This document shows, piece after piece, positions 18,701-25,124 of a stretch of DNA of 38,167 nt. How positions within the stretch are numbered: the first letter of the stretch is position 1; every line of letters begins with the position of its first letter. The DNA lies in NCBI GenBank assembly GCA_016783565.1, contig JADHWI010000021.1:1-38167 (forward strand). The letters run 5' to 3'. Source of the stretch: Kiritimatiellia bacterium (GTDB lineage: Bacteria; Verrucomicrobiota; Kiritimatiellia; UBA8416; JADHWI01). A model generated the notes under the pieces. The model worked only from the letters and a program-made list of their open reading frames with translations. It was not told the origin of the DNA and made no database searches. The position numbers were made by a program, and so were the translations under genes.

Positions 18701-19225
18701 GCGCCTCACCTTGGGTTTCCAACGCACAGTGATGTCAGGAGACAGACCAAGAAATGCCGTAACCCGCAAGCGACCGTCCGCCGCCTCGCTGCGCTCTGAA
18801 CGCAACGCACCAGGAAACTCAATCTCCAGGTCCGGCCGATCGCATAAGACCGAGATCTGCCGAATATTACTTACAGGAATGCGGAACTTGGTCTCGCGCC
18901 ATTCGCCATCCGTGGCGGCCCGACTGGCAAAATCAAACCCAATCTCGTGCATTCCCTTTCGGGACACCTGCAATACATAACTACGATCGCATTGTTCAAC
19001 TTCGACACCTCGCGGGAAAGTGCCCGCAAGATAAGCCACATCACCGGTGACAAGCGAAAACACCGTCTTGGGTCGCATCGTCTCCATCCGTGTATTGATC
19101 GTAAAGATAATGTTCTCTCCTGCAATCTCACCCTCAACAGTCAAGTCATGAACCCTCGTCTCCGGTACCGCCATGGCCCCACACGCCATCATCAACCCTG
19201 CCACACACATCAATAACTTTTTCAT
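12722..19225 (-). CDS. Giant exported membrane protein with two homologous halves, unknown function
   Basis: I do not recognise this 2167-residue protein. Residues 1-19 are a signal peptide (cleavage near AMA-VP). Residues 20-915 form a beta-rich exported region. Three hydrophobic helices follow at about 922-943, 948-964 and 969-986, then an Arg-rich stretch to about 1045 and an acidic, Pro-rich linker to 1083. A second signal-like segment begins at M1084, with an AQA-W site at 1102/1103. A second beta-rich region runs to about 1965. Then come a Gln-rich helical region and a terminal helix near 2138-2156 ending in a basic tail. Charge placement predicts both beta-rich halves outside the cytoplasm. 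The halves are collinear repeats, for example TVRWKPKVR near 166 with VFTWRPRLR near 1262, and GYLVVAAEQGVRL near 470 with GRLEVTAERGIRL near 1569, a constant offset of about 1097. An AAGGAG ribosome site precedes the ATG. The neighbouring sigma factor and anti-sigma/vWA protein suggest an envelope role. Confidence 0.85.
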   Translation of the reverse strand: MKKLLMCVAGLMMACGAMAVPETRVHDLTVEGEIAGENIIFTINTRMETMRPKTVFSLVTGDVAYLAGTFPRGVEVEQCDRSYVLQVSRKGMHEIGFDFASRAATDGEWRETKFRIPVSNIRQISVLCDRPDLEIEFPGALRSERSEAADGRLRVTAFLGLSPDITVRWKPKVRRLDADLVVACSGNTIASAGVGALRLDSVFSYRVIQGGLEALELRVPGVSVTQVRGEDIQEWRLEDAGAQTQRLLVKLTRPRTGLYELRIESEMVLPKFPCEFNLPVLEPLNVMRASGFLLLGTDSATKLQIDQAGGLTQIDRGAFPTVAIKQGNGHARTIPLRSVYAYQYASVPYTLSVSAADVVPSITADNRLTLQMAAQELVLNASVELTVRDAPIREILFEIDPDPEWTVTSVSGKQISEADVDIRSENGKRILYVPFREAVDDAVLVDVRMEKSLGAAGDSFSVPRFIVRGARDQRGYLVVAAEQGVRLKLGKVEGLQQVNTGSAPMRVEGAQHAFRYRSGEWQLSMLMERKESSIHSELFHLYSLGEGVMYVSSAITYHISGAPVKSFSLHIPKYIDTVEFTGADIESWQREDETCTVELRQRVMGDYTLLVTYDRQFDYEGAVLPVAGIETVDTDSEVGYVALASSASIKFSESEPLADSIFVIDRHEIPAAYAAPVTDPVLRAYKYTRRPHAVMIRVEPYATETLLDQVVDYLDMTTRISRDGETVTTATYYIKNTTRQYLVARLPVGADLWSIVSVAADGTTTEVPSQQSEQGILVPVSRPQDPNTPLTIRLEYALGLGKLHLWGTGIRGLAMQAPTLDGTHASFMRWSVNVPQGWSVNRCDGTSIVVDSSSRSGERSWLRLLIGAGADGWGGRTLRNAFELMRRQGNTVALTRAVNLSDREPVGISLRIVPSWIGPRGSVALMGFGLASGFVLLGVAFVAKGNPPLLALGATLLCGGMWAFEAGRSVLVVLLAAVVVWVAGRWFVKAVWVLCRFVGRLLRHLLRVVVHVIKRAARLALRVVTVIATACAVGACRVREAMQHRHVDDESDLDDLPLGPPVDAPSEPLNDLPSPSGYPGGSGMLGVVFALCLWGIAGSAQAWWAGPRWLDLPVTNAPVMEMLTVHVDAPGTDRDEALTATVSCEMIFECEAPVRFVVAPGAVVLTDVNLNARNMRLSTDPLGHVITVLRAGRHSIALKWQQVIIEDKGIRRIQLPLLPNLQNSVTMNVPEVDLDVQSGAVLFRRKEVEKATRVDAVFGPVPCAVFTWRPRLRSRQEEKPVFSTVVDSIASLRPGVVEVTHRVTYQMAQGELRELSLQMPEGMSVTAVDVPDLATWRFDPQTRQLDAIMSRPASIDFVVRIVTQHSCQGLPYSVTLGVPVVSGAVRQRGAVALAAPDTIQLRADDVMGVYPMNIGDFPVKELLQASLGSKVMTVGVRRTFRYHQPELASISVATEEVMPELRVHETARVSVGDERMLLTSRLSVTVLKAGVFSLSMQVPSDFDVESLTGGDVGHWDEEDGPNDVRTVIVHFSRRITDATELNLVIARAEKGVESEFRVPRVTVLEAGKHMGRLEVTAERGIRLMVSGQRGVDILKEGELQNAKPGALVFNLLRPSWAVTLRAEVMAPVVKPEVLQWVDLTEGMLQCRAFVSYRIENAGVKQFFIQAPQPGVNLTVSGPHIARVHEEDAERGLWVIDLHRKVENGLRFTVAYQVPYETASKEVTILPLKTVGTEPQRGHVVLTCAGRVQVEPMGDPAGLKAEDPRNIPSTYGAGDLSDAILCYRAVRSEYTLQLSVVRHQSAQVLPAEIQHVRIKSILSPDWQTLNKVTIKLRVGNLRFLKALLPETADGLWSVLVNGRVVSVSRDGDLYCVPLEAEDGGHLSSVEMIYSGQESGGGLFGRMAYTAPSFQGLPLRDIEWEVYARPDYRLFGFGGTMELRREKSAMENARFGTEHYAAWNRQMREETLERAKDTLNAGEAWQRSGQQQKAKQALKEAVNYSQGQSDLNEDARVQFENLIKEQVKIGLVNRRGALRVSNNIISADQQAQPQQPAAFDGNYAPEYVQSMESQLSEKDKQALEVVARKMVEQQAAAAGMLAGIHVTMPQEGRKLVFHRALQIDPMGPVTIVFRGCSVQWMNSVVWGGGAVILFGCFWFAAQRFKTRRVTVAA

Positions 19226-19501
19226 CGTACTGCTCCTTCTTCTATTAACCGTTCTGTCTTGCTCATCAGTCTCATCAAACTCATTTCTGTTTCAATCGTG
19301 GTCAGGTTCGTGTCAGAGGGTTGTAAGAAGTTTGTCAGGGCACTACCGGGAACAGCCGCCATCCGAATCCAACCCTCTTCATTACTGAGACGCTACCCGA
19401 AGAAAGAACCTTCAGACTTTTTAGAGAAACCGTGAGCCCACCGTTGCGCTCTGCATATCACCCATGTTAGAAATATAGATTCAGTAACAAGGAGCAAACC
19501 C
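19226..19501. other. Divergent intergenic region
   Basis: These 276 bp separate two divergently transcribed genes and should contain both promoters. Ribosome sites are visible at each end: AAGGAG on the reverse strand before 19225 and AAGGAG before 19502 on the forward strand. I found no convincing -35/-10 pair or ECF-type promoter and no repeat or RNA gene. Confidence 0.4.
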
Positions 19502-20539
19502 ATGCCCGAAGAGACAATACAAGATCAACACTGCGCCGAACTCGCCTGCGGGCGTCAATCTGTTTACCAAGTGTTCGATACGCTTCGCGCCTCCACACTT
19601 GATGCCGACACACAGGAGCACATCCGTGCCCAGCTCTCCGAGCTGGTGGACTTCATCCTGTGGCAAGATCTGCGGATCAACGTTTCTGTGCTCAACGAAC
19701 AACTGCAGCGAGCACTCTCGCAAGATTTCATGGAACCCACTGAACTTATCCGGGCATGGAAGAAAGCGGTCATGGCAGGATTACCCACTCGCGGATCATG
19801 CATGGAATTCTTGAACGCATTTTTGGACTACTGCGAAATTCTTCCCGCTGAACTGCGTCAGGCATTTGTACGCGGCGTCTCCCCTCTCAGCCCATATGTC
19901 GGAGAGTGGGGCAAACCCGACACAGCAGCACTCGTGGCCACAATCGGCGCGGTCGGCACGCCTGAACGCATAGAAACATTGCTTAAAACCATCGTGGGCT
20001 ACGCCGAAACCGATGCTAAAATCATGCGTGCAGCAATACAAGTCACAGCACGACTTCTCAAGGTAGACCGCAACTACGTCATAGATATACTGACACAGGA
20101 AATCACCCTCGACAAAATGATGGAAAGCCGCGACGCCTGCCGCCTGCTCCCTGCCCTCGCAAAGGCAATTACTGCGGCCGACACAGTTGATGCAGAGAGT
20201 GGACCCACTGTCGCCTCGTGCGTCCTTGCGATCGCTAAGATCAATATATCCAGCGCCTGCGCCTGCGCCGTAACATTCGGGAAATTAGCGAGCAAACTCC
20301 CGGCAGATCGTTTTGATGCCTACATCCGACACGTCGAAAGCCTGACAACACAAGGGAACATCCGCCTGCTAGGCTTCTGTTTGAATGAATTACCATCACT
20401 CGCCCGACAACACTCGCCCAAATCGCTGAGCGAATTCATCTATCACGCGACTATGGTTTCAAAGAATTACGGGATCAATGCTGCAGAAAAATTCCTGCGC
20501 CGCGAGACACCGGCGGCCAAGAGTGCGTTGGCCGGTTGA
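19502..20539 (+). CDS. Helical-repeat (HEAT-like) protein, unknown function
   Basis: This 345-residue protein has no signal peptide or membrane segment and is predicted to be cytoplasmic and almost wholly alpha-helical. Successive helix pairs such as TAALVATIGAVGTPERIETLLKT and the last segment around FIYHATMVSKNYG resemble HEAT-type scaffolds, but no family could be named. It starts at an ATG eight bases after AAGGAG. It is the only forward-strand gene among the reverse-strand envelope and sigma genes and is divergent from the giant protein. A role as partner or scaffold in that module is a guess from position. The final 40 residues are rich in Ala and Lys. Confidence 0.7.
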   Translation: MPEETIQDQHCAELACGRQSVYQVFDTLRASTLDADTQEHIRAQLSELVDFILWQDLRINVSVLNEQLQRALSQDFMEPTELIRAWKKAVMAGLPTRGSCMEFLNAFLDYCEILPAELRQAFVRGVSPLSPYVGEWGKPDTAALVATIGAVGTPERIETLLKTIVGYAETDAKIMRAAIQVTARLLKVDRNYVIDILTQEITLDKMMESRDACRLLPALAKAITAADTVDAESGPTVASCVLAIAKINISSACACAVTFGKLASKLPADRFDAYIRHVESLTTQGNIRLLGFCLNELPSLARQHSPKSLSEFIYHATMVSKNYGINAAEKFLRRETPAAKSALAG

Positions 20540-20575
20540 TAACCGAACGGTCAGACATACGTCCCGGTCCATAAG

Positions 20576-20603
20576 GTAGGGCGGTCAGTCCCTTGACCGC
20601 CGC
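20576..20603 (+). repeat. GTAG-headed REP-like palindrome, copy 1
   Basis: A GTAG tetranucleotide precedes a stem of GGCGGTCA (20580-20587) with TGACCGCC (20594-20601) around a six-base loop. The 28-bp unit matches the copy at 21296-21323 at 24 positions. One pair of differences is compensatory (T-A here, G-C there), so the hairpin itself is conserved. It lies in the space between the 3' end of the helical-repeat gene and the 3' end of the sigma gene. GTAG or GGAG heads beside an imperfect palindrome are typical of REP elements recognised by RAYT transposases. Confidence 0.65.
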
Positions 20604-20609
20604 AAGCAT

Positions 20610-20645
20610 TCACGCTTTCTCGTAGCCACGAGCGTGAGCAAGTGG
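20610..20645 (+). repeat. Second dyad beside REP copy 1
   Basis: TCACG (20610-20614) pairs with CGTGA (20633-20637), and inside it CTCGT (20619-20623) pairs with ACGAG (20628-20632) across AGCC. A GTAG at 20622-20625 followed by CCAC and a distal GTGG (20642-20645) may form an alternative GTAG-headed fold. It could act as a shared terminator for the convergent genes or be a degenerate REP unit. No T run is seen. Confidence 0.4.
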
Positions 20646-20669
20646 CCCTCGGAATACAGGACACGCCCT

Positions 20670-21212
20670 TCACCCCTCCAACGCACCGTGTTTCTTCAGC
20701 AATTCGGAAAGCTTGCGTACCGCATGATGCAACAGGTTACCCACGTTGCCTTCGCTACGCCCGGTCACTTCACTGATTTCCCGGTAAGACAACCCTTCCT
20801 GCAAGCGCAACAGCACTACCTGCTGCTCACGAGGATGCAGTTTGTGCACAAACTGCAACACCAGCTCCATACGCTCATCCGCCGACATGGGGCAGGATCG
20901 TCCATCCGGACATTCATGATTCAGAACGACCCTCTGCTCTTCTTGCTTCTCATGCAGTACGCGCAAGCGTGATTCTTTACGAATCAGATCCACGGCTTCG
21001 TTATGCGTCACACGATAAAGCCAACTTTTAAGCTGGGGGGTCGGCTCGAGATCTCTATCCCAGTGACTGCACAGTTTGATAAAAACATTCTGCACAACAT
21101 CCTGCGCAGTCACGGCATTGTTCAAAATGCGTGCGGCATAGCGGAGCAGTCCACTTTCGTGTGCAGACACAAGCGCCGCCAACTGAGCTTCACGCTCAGC
21201 CGTCGTTGCCAT
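20670..21212 (-). CDS. ECF-type RNA polymerase sigma factor
   Basis: This 180-residue sigma-70 family protein contains region 2 (about residues 10-80, with ESGLLRYAARIL, AQDVVQNVF and LKSWLYRVTHNEAVDLIRKE) and region 4 (about 125-172, with HPREQQVVLLRLQEGLSYREI and a helix-turn-helix ending in HHAVRKLSELL). Regions 1 and 3 are missing, as in ECF factors. The ATG at 21212 follows AAGGAG by a few bases; the frame stays open upstream for another 91 codons but that stretch has no family similarity. A short Cys- and Asp-rich linker joins the two domains. The gene lies 136 nt downstream of the anti-sigma/vWA gene on the same strand, the reverse of the usual sigma then anti-sigma order. Confidence 0.9.
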   Translation of the reverse strand: MATTAEREAQLAALVSAHESGLLRYAARILNNAVTAQDVVQNVFIKLCSHWDRDLEPTPQLKSWLYRVTHNEAVDLIRKESRLRVLHEKQEEQRVVLNHECPDGRSCPMSADERMELVLQFVHKLHPREQQVVLLRLQEGLSYREISEVTGRSEGNVGNLLHHAVRKLSELLKKHGALEG

Positions 21213-21295
21213 GCTACTCCTTGTTGTCGATGTCGTGTTCACGTTCCAACCCTTGATCTCGTACCTCGCGCCGCTTCTCCGCCTCCTCCGCACTG

Positions 21296-21323
21296 GTAGG
21301 GCGGGCAAGCCCTTGCCCGCCGC
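21296..21323 (+). repeat. GTAG-headed REP-like palindrome, copy 2
   Basis: GTAG heads a stem of GGCGGGCAAG (21300-21309) with CTTGCCCGCC (21312-21321), a 10-bp perfect stem over two central bases. It is a variant of the unit at 20576-20603. It lies in the gap between the anti-sigma/vWA gene and the sigma gene, so transcripts crossing this gap contain a strong hairpin that could reduce read-through. Confidence 0.65.
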
Positions 21324-21348
21324 GCTTCTGCACAAAACCCTGCTACCC

Positions 21349-24300
21349 CTACTCTCCTGCCCTGGACAAACCGGGAACCGCTTCCACCAATGCTCGCAAT
21401 TCTGAAATCCTGGAATCCAGCGGAAGCTCCGCTGCCACCGCACGCACCATCGGTCCCAGATCCGCCGCATCGCTCCCACGTGCATGCGGGCTCTCTCTCA
21501 AAATTTCCGCAAACTCCGCAACGGCCGCAGCCAAACGGAATTGCGGAACAGTATCACGGAAGCGCCGGACGCCGGACCCGACGCCAACAGCATGCGCGAC
21601 TTCTTCAATCTGCCCCGTATCACTACGACGGTAGCGTACACGCACCGTGGCCAGCGGCTCATCCGCAGACACCTTCGATGTATCCACCTCATACAGCGCC
21701 GTCACGGACTGACCTGAACCGACTTCGCCCGCATCCACGGCATCGTTACGGAAATCTTCCTTGTCGAGCTGTCGGTTCTCGTAGCCAAGCTGACGATAGC
21801 GGCGCACGTACTTCGGATTAAACTCAACCTGGATCTTTACGTCCGAAGCAATCGTGTTCAGCGTCGCACCAAGATCCTCAACCAACAGGCGGCGCGCTTC
21901 CGATTCAGAATCAATAAACGCATAATTCCCGTTGCCTTTATTTGCCAAGGTCTCAAGCATGGCGTCGTCATAGGTCCCCATCCCAAATCCGAATACCGAG
22001 CACTGAATGCCTTGACGGCGATACTTCTCAACGGTCTGCAAAATCTGTTCGGCATTGCCGGAGCCGAGATTGGCGACGCCATCCGACATCAGCAACACAC
22101 GGTTCTCCGCACCGGGACGAAAAGCAGAGGCCGCTGCTGAGTATCCACGCAACATTCCCTCTTCCAGATTCGTGGAACCCCCGCACTGCATGGCATCAAT
22201 CGCGGCCAGTATTTTTTTCTTCTCCGATACACGCGTGTGCTCAAGTACCAGTCGGGCATGCGAGTCATACTGCAGAAAGGCAATCTCGTCCGTAGGGCTC
22301 AGTGCACCTACCAGCATCTTGAGCGACGTCTGGAGCAATCCCATACGGTCGGGCTTATCCATGGATCCCGATGTGTCCACCAGCACAGTGAGCACCGCAC
22401 CGCGCTGCTCTTCGCGCCCCAGACGACGACCCTTAACGCCGATCTTCAACACCTGCAACCCACGCCCAAAGGGAGATGGGGCATAGGTCGCATGCACGGC
22501 AAACGTCTTCGATTCAGGTGCCCGATATCCGTAGTCAAAGAAGTTGATGAACTCCTCCGTACGCACCGACTCGGGAGGTGGCAGCAAGCCTCGACGCATG
22601 TAGTTTCGCGCCAGCGTGTAAGCCGCCGTATCCACATCAATCGAGAAGGTGGAGAATGCCTGATCCTTTGCGCTGACAAAGGGATTGAAAGGCACCGCGA
22701 CAAAGTATGATTTGCCATCCGATTCCGGGCGAGTCACTTCCTTCTCGATTTCTTCATCCACTGCGACAACTTGGACCAACAAGTCCTTTTCGCCCCCCTC
22801 ATAACCGTCCTCAACCGATTCCGGCTTCTCCATCATCACTTCCGCGCGGTCAGATTTGTACCCTCCCCACTTCTTGTCGTCCTCCCGCTTCTCCGACTCC
22901 CCTCCCGGAGTCCGAGAGAAGGTCTCAACAGGCTCACCCTCTGGAGCATACTTTTCTATTGGCTTCGATTTGCCATGCGCCAAGGCATTATCATCCTCAC
23001 CCTGCTCCAACGCCTCAACAGTACCCCGACCCAATGCGACAGTTACTTCGTCACGATCCATCGCGCCTGCTTGCTCCGCCATAGCGCTCGCCGACCTAGC
23101 CTTGGGAGGCAATGCCTTCTGCAGTGCATTACCGCTTACATCAACGGGCTGATTCGAGCGTCGACCACGGTATCGCTCGTTGTCGGCTTCACCACCTCGA
23201 TCATCCGTAACAAGCCCTGATCCAATAATGGGGGTGTCGCCCAACATAGCTTTCGCGCCCTTCTCACTCTGTTTCCCCAGGCTCAACGTCGCTTCGTAGT
23301 CATTCTTCAATCCGTCATCATCCGTGTCGCCATCAACAATGTGGGGCTGTAATTCGCGTTCTCGGGCTGCCTTCTCCCGTGCAGATTCAAGATTCTCCGT
23401 CTTAATGTTCTTAGGCGTGCCGACAAACATCGGCTTGGGCAGCTCAATCTTCAGCGGAACCAACTTTTCCTTTCGCTCCGGCACAGCTTCTTCAAGAGAC
23501 GCCGAAGGATTCGCGACCGGACCGGACGCAGACTTTTTCGTTGCTACTGCATTCACCCGGTCGACTCGATCATAGTCATTATAGACACCCGACGCTTTGC
23601 GACGTTCACCGGCAGACTGTTGCTCTTGAACCTTCCGAGCTGCCTCTGTCCGCTTAGACTGCGATGCCAACTGCAACGACTCCTCCTCTGAGTACCGACG
23701 CAGACGGGATTCTTCCGCTTCCGCCTGAGGTCGACCGTCATCTTGTCGCCAGTAAAGATCGCTGTTATCGGCAACGAGGCCCGGAGCAGTAGGAGCAGGT
23801 GCTGTCATCGACGCGGGAGGACGTTCTTTGAGTTTTTTACCTTCGGTCTTCGCGGGATCAGGCTGACCCGAGGGCGGTTTACGTTGCTTCCATCCATCTA
23901 CCGCCTCTGCCTCAACACCAAATGTATCGTCAGTAAAGTTAACATCCTCCCCTGGTTCAACAGGAGCAGGGACAGGCTTGATTTCAGGGGATCTGGGGGT
24001 GTTTACACCAGCGATATGGCTCCAGAGGACAATCTCTCCGCCCTTTTCATCCTTGGCGCCGCCACGCTTCACGCGCCCGATGATTGTATCACCTTCACCA
24101 CCTCGGGGTCTGCCCCTTTTCGGCTTAGGTTTCGGCACCGTGCCATTAAGATTCCCGTACGCATATCCGCCAACATCCATTGATGTCTCTTCGTCCACCG
24201 CTCGATCCATGACATCCGGTGCTGAGTCACGGCCACCAGTACTGCCCGGAGGCAATATAGCTTCGTGAACAACCGGTGGCTTTGTGCCAGCAACAACCGA

Positions 24301-24903
24301 AACCGGATCCGGGACCGACTCTATCGAAGTGTCCGGTTTCAGATCCAGCCCCAGGCGGATGCCCTCATCAGCAGGAGTAACTTCAGAGATTGATTCGTGA
24401 GCAGCACCCACTTCAAACTGGTCCTCTGAGCCCACCTTGACTCCAGCCTTATAGCTGTAATCGGCTACTAATCGTTCTTCAATGCGTTCTTCTTGCACAC
24501 GGGCCTTATCTGCCGCCTCCATATTCAAAACGAGTGCCTTTCTGCGGGCACGAGAGCTTGCCGGCATCAGACTGGAAACGATCAGGACGGTAAAGGTCAC
24601 CACAATCAGGATGGAGGCCGCCATGGCCAGGCGGGGGTGCGAACGGAGCACCCAGGCAGACCGCTTACGTTCCGGCAAAGCTGCCACTATTGCCGCGTGC
24701 CGATCCGGAGTCAGCCGCATGGCGGGGGTAGAAGTGCCTGCCAGAGCGTCGCCCAGAAGATCAAGGGTTGGCTTCAGGTCCTGAACGAGCGCCTGGCAGA
24801 CAGGGCAATCCTCAACATGCCGACGCACTTGTTCAGTGAGCTCATCCGGCAAGTCACCTAAAATATATTGGGTCAGGTGCGGCTGGTACTCTTCGCATGT
24901 CAT
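21349..24903 (-). CDS. Transmembrane anti-sigma (ZAS) protein fused to YfbK-like vWA domain
   Basis: The protein has 1184 residues counted from the ATG at 24903, which follows GAGGAG by seven bases. The N-terminal 45 residues carry C3 and H29-x3-C33-x2-C36, a zinc anti-sigma (zf-HC2) motif. One membrane helix lies at about 92-114. A long polar, low-complexity linker runs to about 780. Next comes a YfbK-type extension with FSIDVDTAAYTLARNYM, then a vWA domain with the metal-ion site DTSGS at 843-847 and LLMSDG further on. A DUF3520-like C-terminal part has RVRYRR and FRLAAAVAEFAEILR. The zinc domain should sit in the cytoplasm and the vWA domain outside it. It probably holds the sigma factor encoded next downstream, with the vWA domain sensing or binding an envelope ligand. 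That pairing is inferred from adjacency and domain type. Confidence 0.88.
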   Translation of the reverse strand: MTCEEYQPHLTQYILGDLPDELTEQVRRHVEDCPVCQALVQDLKPTLDLLGDALAGTSTPAMRLTPDRHAAIVAALPERKRSAWVLRSHPRLAMAASILIVVTFTVLIVSSLMPASSRARRKALVLNMEAADKARVQEERIEERLVADYSYKAGVKVGSEDQFEVGAAHESISEVTPADEGIRLGLDLKPDTSIESVPDPVSVVAGTKPPVVHEAILPPGSTGGRDSAPDVMDRAVDEETSMDVGGYAYGNLNGTVPKPKPKRGRPRGGEGDTIIGRVKRGGAKDEKGGEIVLWSHIAGVNTPRSPEIKPVPAPVEPGEDVNFTDDTFGVEAEAVDGWKQRKPPSGQPDPAKTEGKKLKERPPASMTAPAPTAPGLVADNSDLYWRQDDGRPQAEAEESRLRRYSEEESLQLASQSKRTEAARKVQEQQSAGERRKASGVYNDYDRVDRVNAVATKKSASGPVANPSASLEEAVPERKEKLVPLKIELPKPMFVGTPKNIKTENLESAREKAARERELQPHIVDGDTDDDGLKNDYEATLSLGKQSEKGAKAMLGDTPIIGSGLVTDDRGGEADNERYRGRRSNQPVDVSGNALQKALPPKARSASAMAEQAGAMDRDEVTVALGRGTVEALEQGEDDNALAHGKSKPIEKYAPEGEPVETFSRTPGGESEKREDDKKWGGYKSDRAEVMMEKPESVEDGYEGGEKDLLVQVVAVDEEIEKEVTRPESDGKSYFVAVPFNPFVSAKDQAFSTFSIDVDTAAYTLARNYMRRGLLPPPESVRTEEFINFFDYGYRAPESKTFAVHATYAPSPFGRGLQVLKIGVKGRRLGREEQRGAVLTVLVDTSGSMDKPDRMGLLQTSLKMLVGALSPTDEIAFLQYDSHARLVLEHTRVSEKKKILAAIDAMQCGGSTNLEEGMLRGYSAAASAFRPGAENRVLLMSDGVANLGSGNAEQILQTVEKYRRQGIQCSVFGFGMGTYDDAMLETLANKGNGNYAFIDSESEARRLLVEDLGATLNTIASDVKIQVEFNPKYVRRYRQLGYENRQLDKEDFRNDAVDAGEVGSGQSVTALYEVDTSKVSADEPLATVRVRYRRSDTGQIEEVAHAVGVGSGVRRFRDTVPQFRLAAAVAEFAEILRESPHARGSDAADLGPMVRAVAAELPLDSRISELRALVEAVPGLSRAGE

Positions 24904-24977
24904 GATGCCGCTCCTCTCTTCTTGAACGGCTACTCGCATCACGCACCATGCGTGGGCTGGAGTAAACCGTTGCTGCA

Positions 24978-25061
24978 TTATCTCGTGCTATTCCGACCCT
25001 TAGACGTCTGTACATTACACTTTCTTCCAACTTTTTGTCGTTTTTTTATACATTTTTTCAT
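24978..25061 (-). CDS. Possible 27-residue basic leader peptide
   Basis: A small frame starts at an ATG preceded by two overlapping AGGAG motifs (25074-25065) and encodes 27 residues, 11 of them Lys or Arg, with two cysteines. It ends 75 nt before the start of the anti-sigma/vWA gene on the same strand. It could be a leader peptide, or just an AT-rich promoter stretch that happens to be open. No family similarity is visible. Confidence 0.25.
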   Translation of the reverse strand: MKKCIKKRQKVGRKCNVQTSKGRNSTR

Positions 25062-25124
25062 GCACTCCTCTCCTTGCATGCAACTTCCATCACCACTCGC
25101 TTGAGTCGCTTTGGACACACTGCT

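Noticed and set aside
19380-19440. ECF-type promoter (GAACC near 19407 with CCGTG downstream)
   Set aside because: The spacing is about 20 nt, longer than known ECF promoters, and no second copy with the same boxes was found near the sigma or anti-sigma genes.
21213-21485. Upstream extension of the sigma factor by 91 codons
   Set aside because: The stretch has no sigma-factor similarity, overlaps the anti-sigma/vWA gene and the REP unit, and a good ribosome site precedes 21212.
25035-25124. Upstream extension of the NahK-like kinase
   Set aside because: The added residues come from an AT-rich promoter-like stretch and do not resemble the family N terminus.
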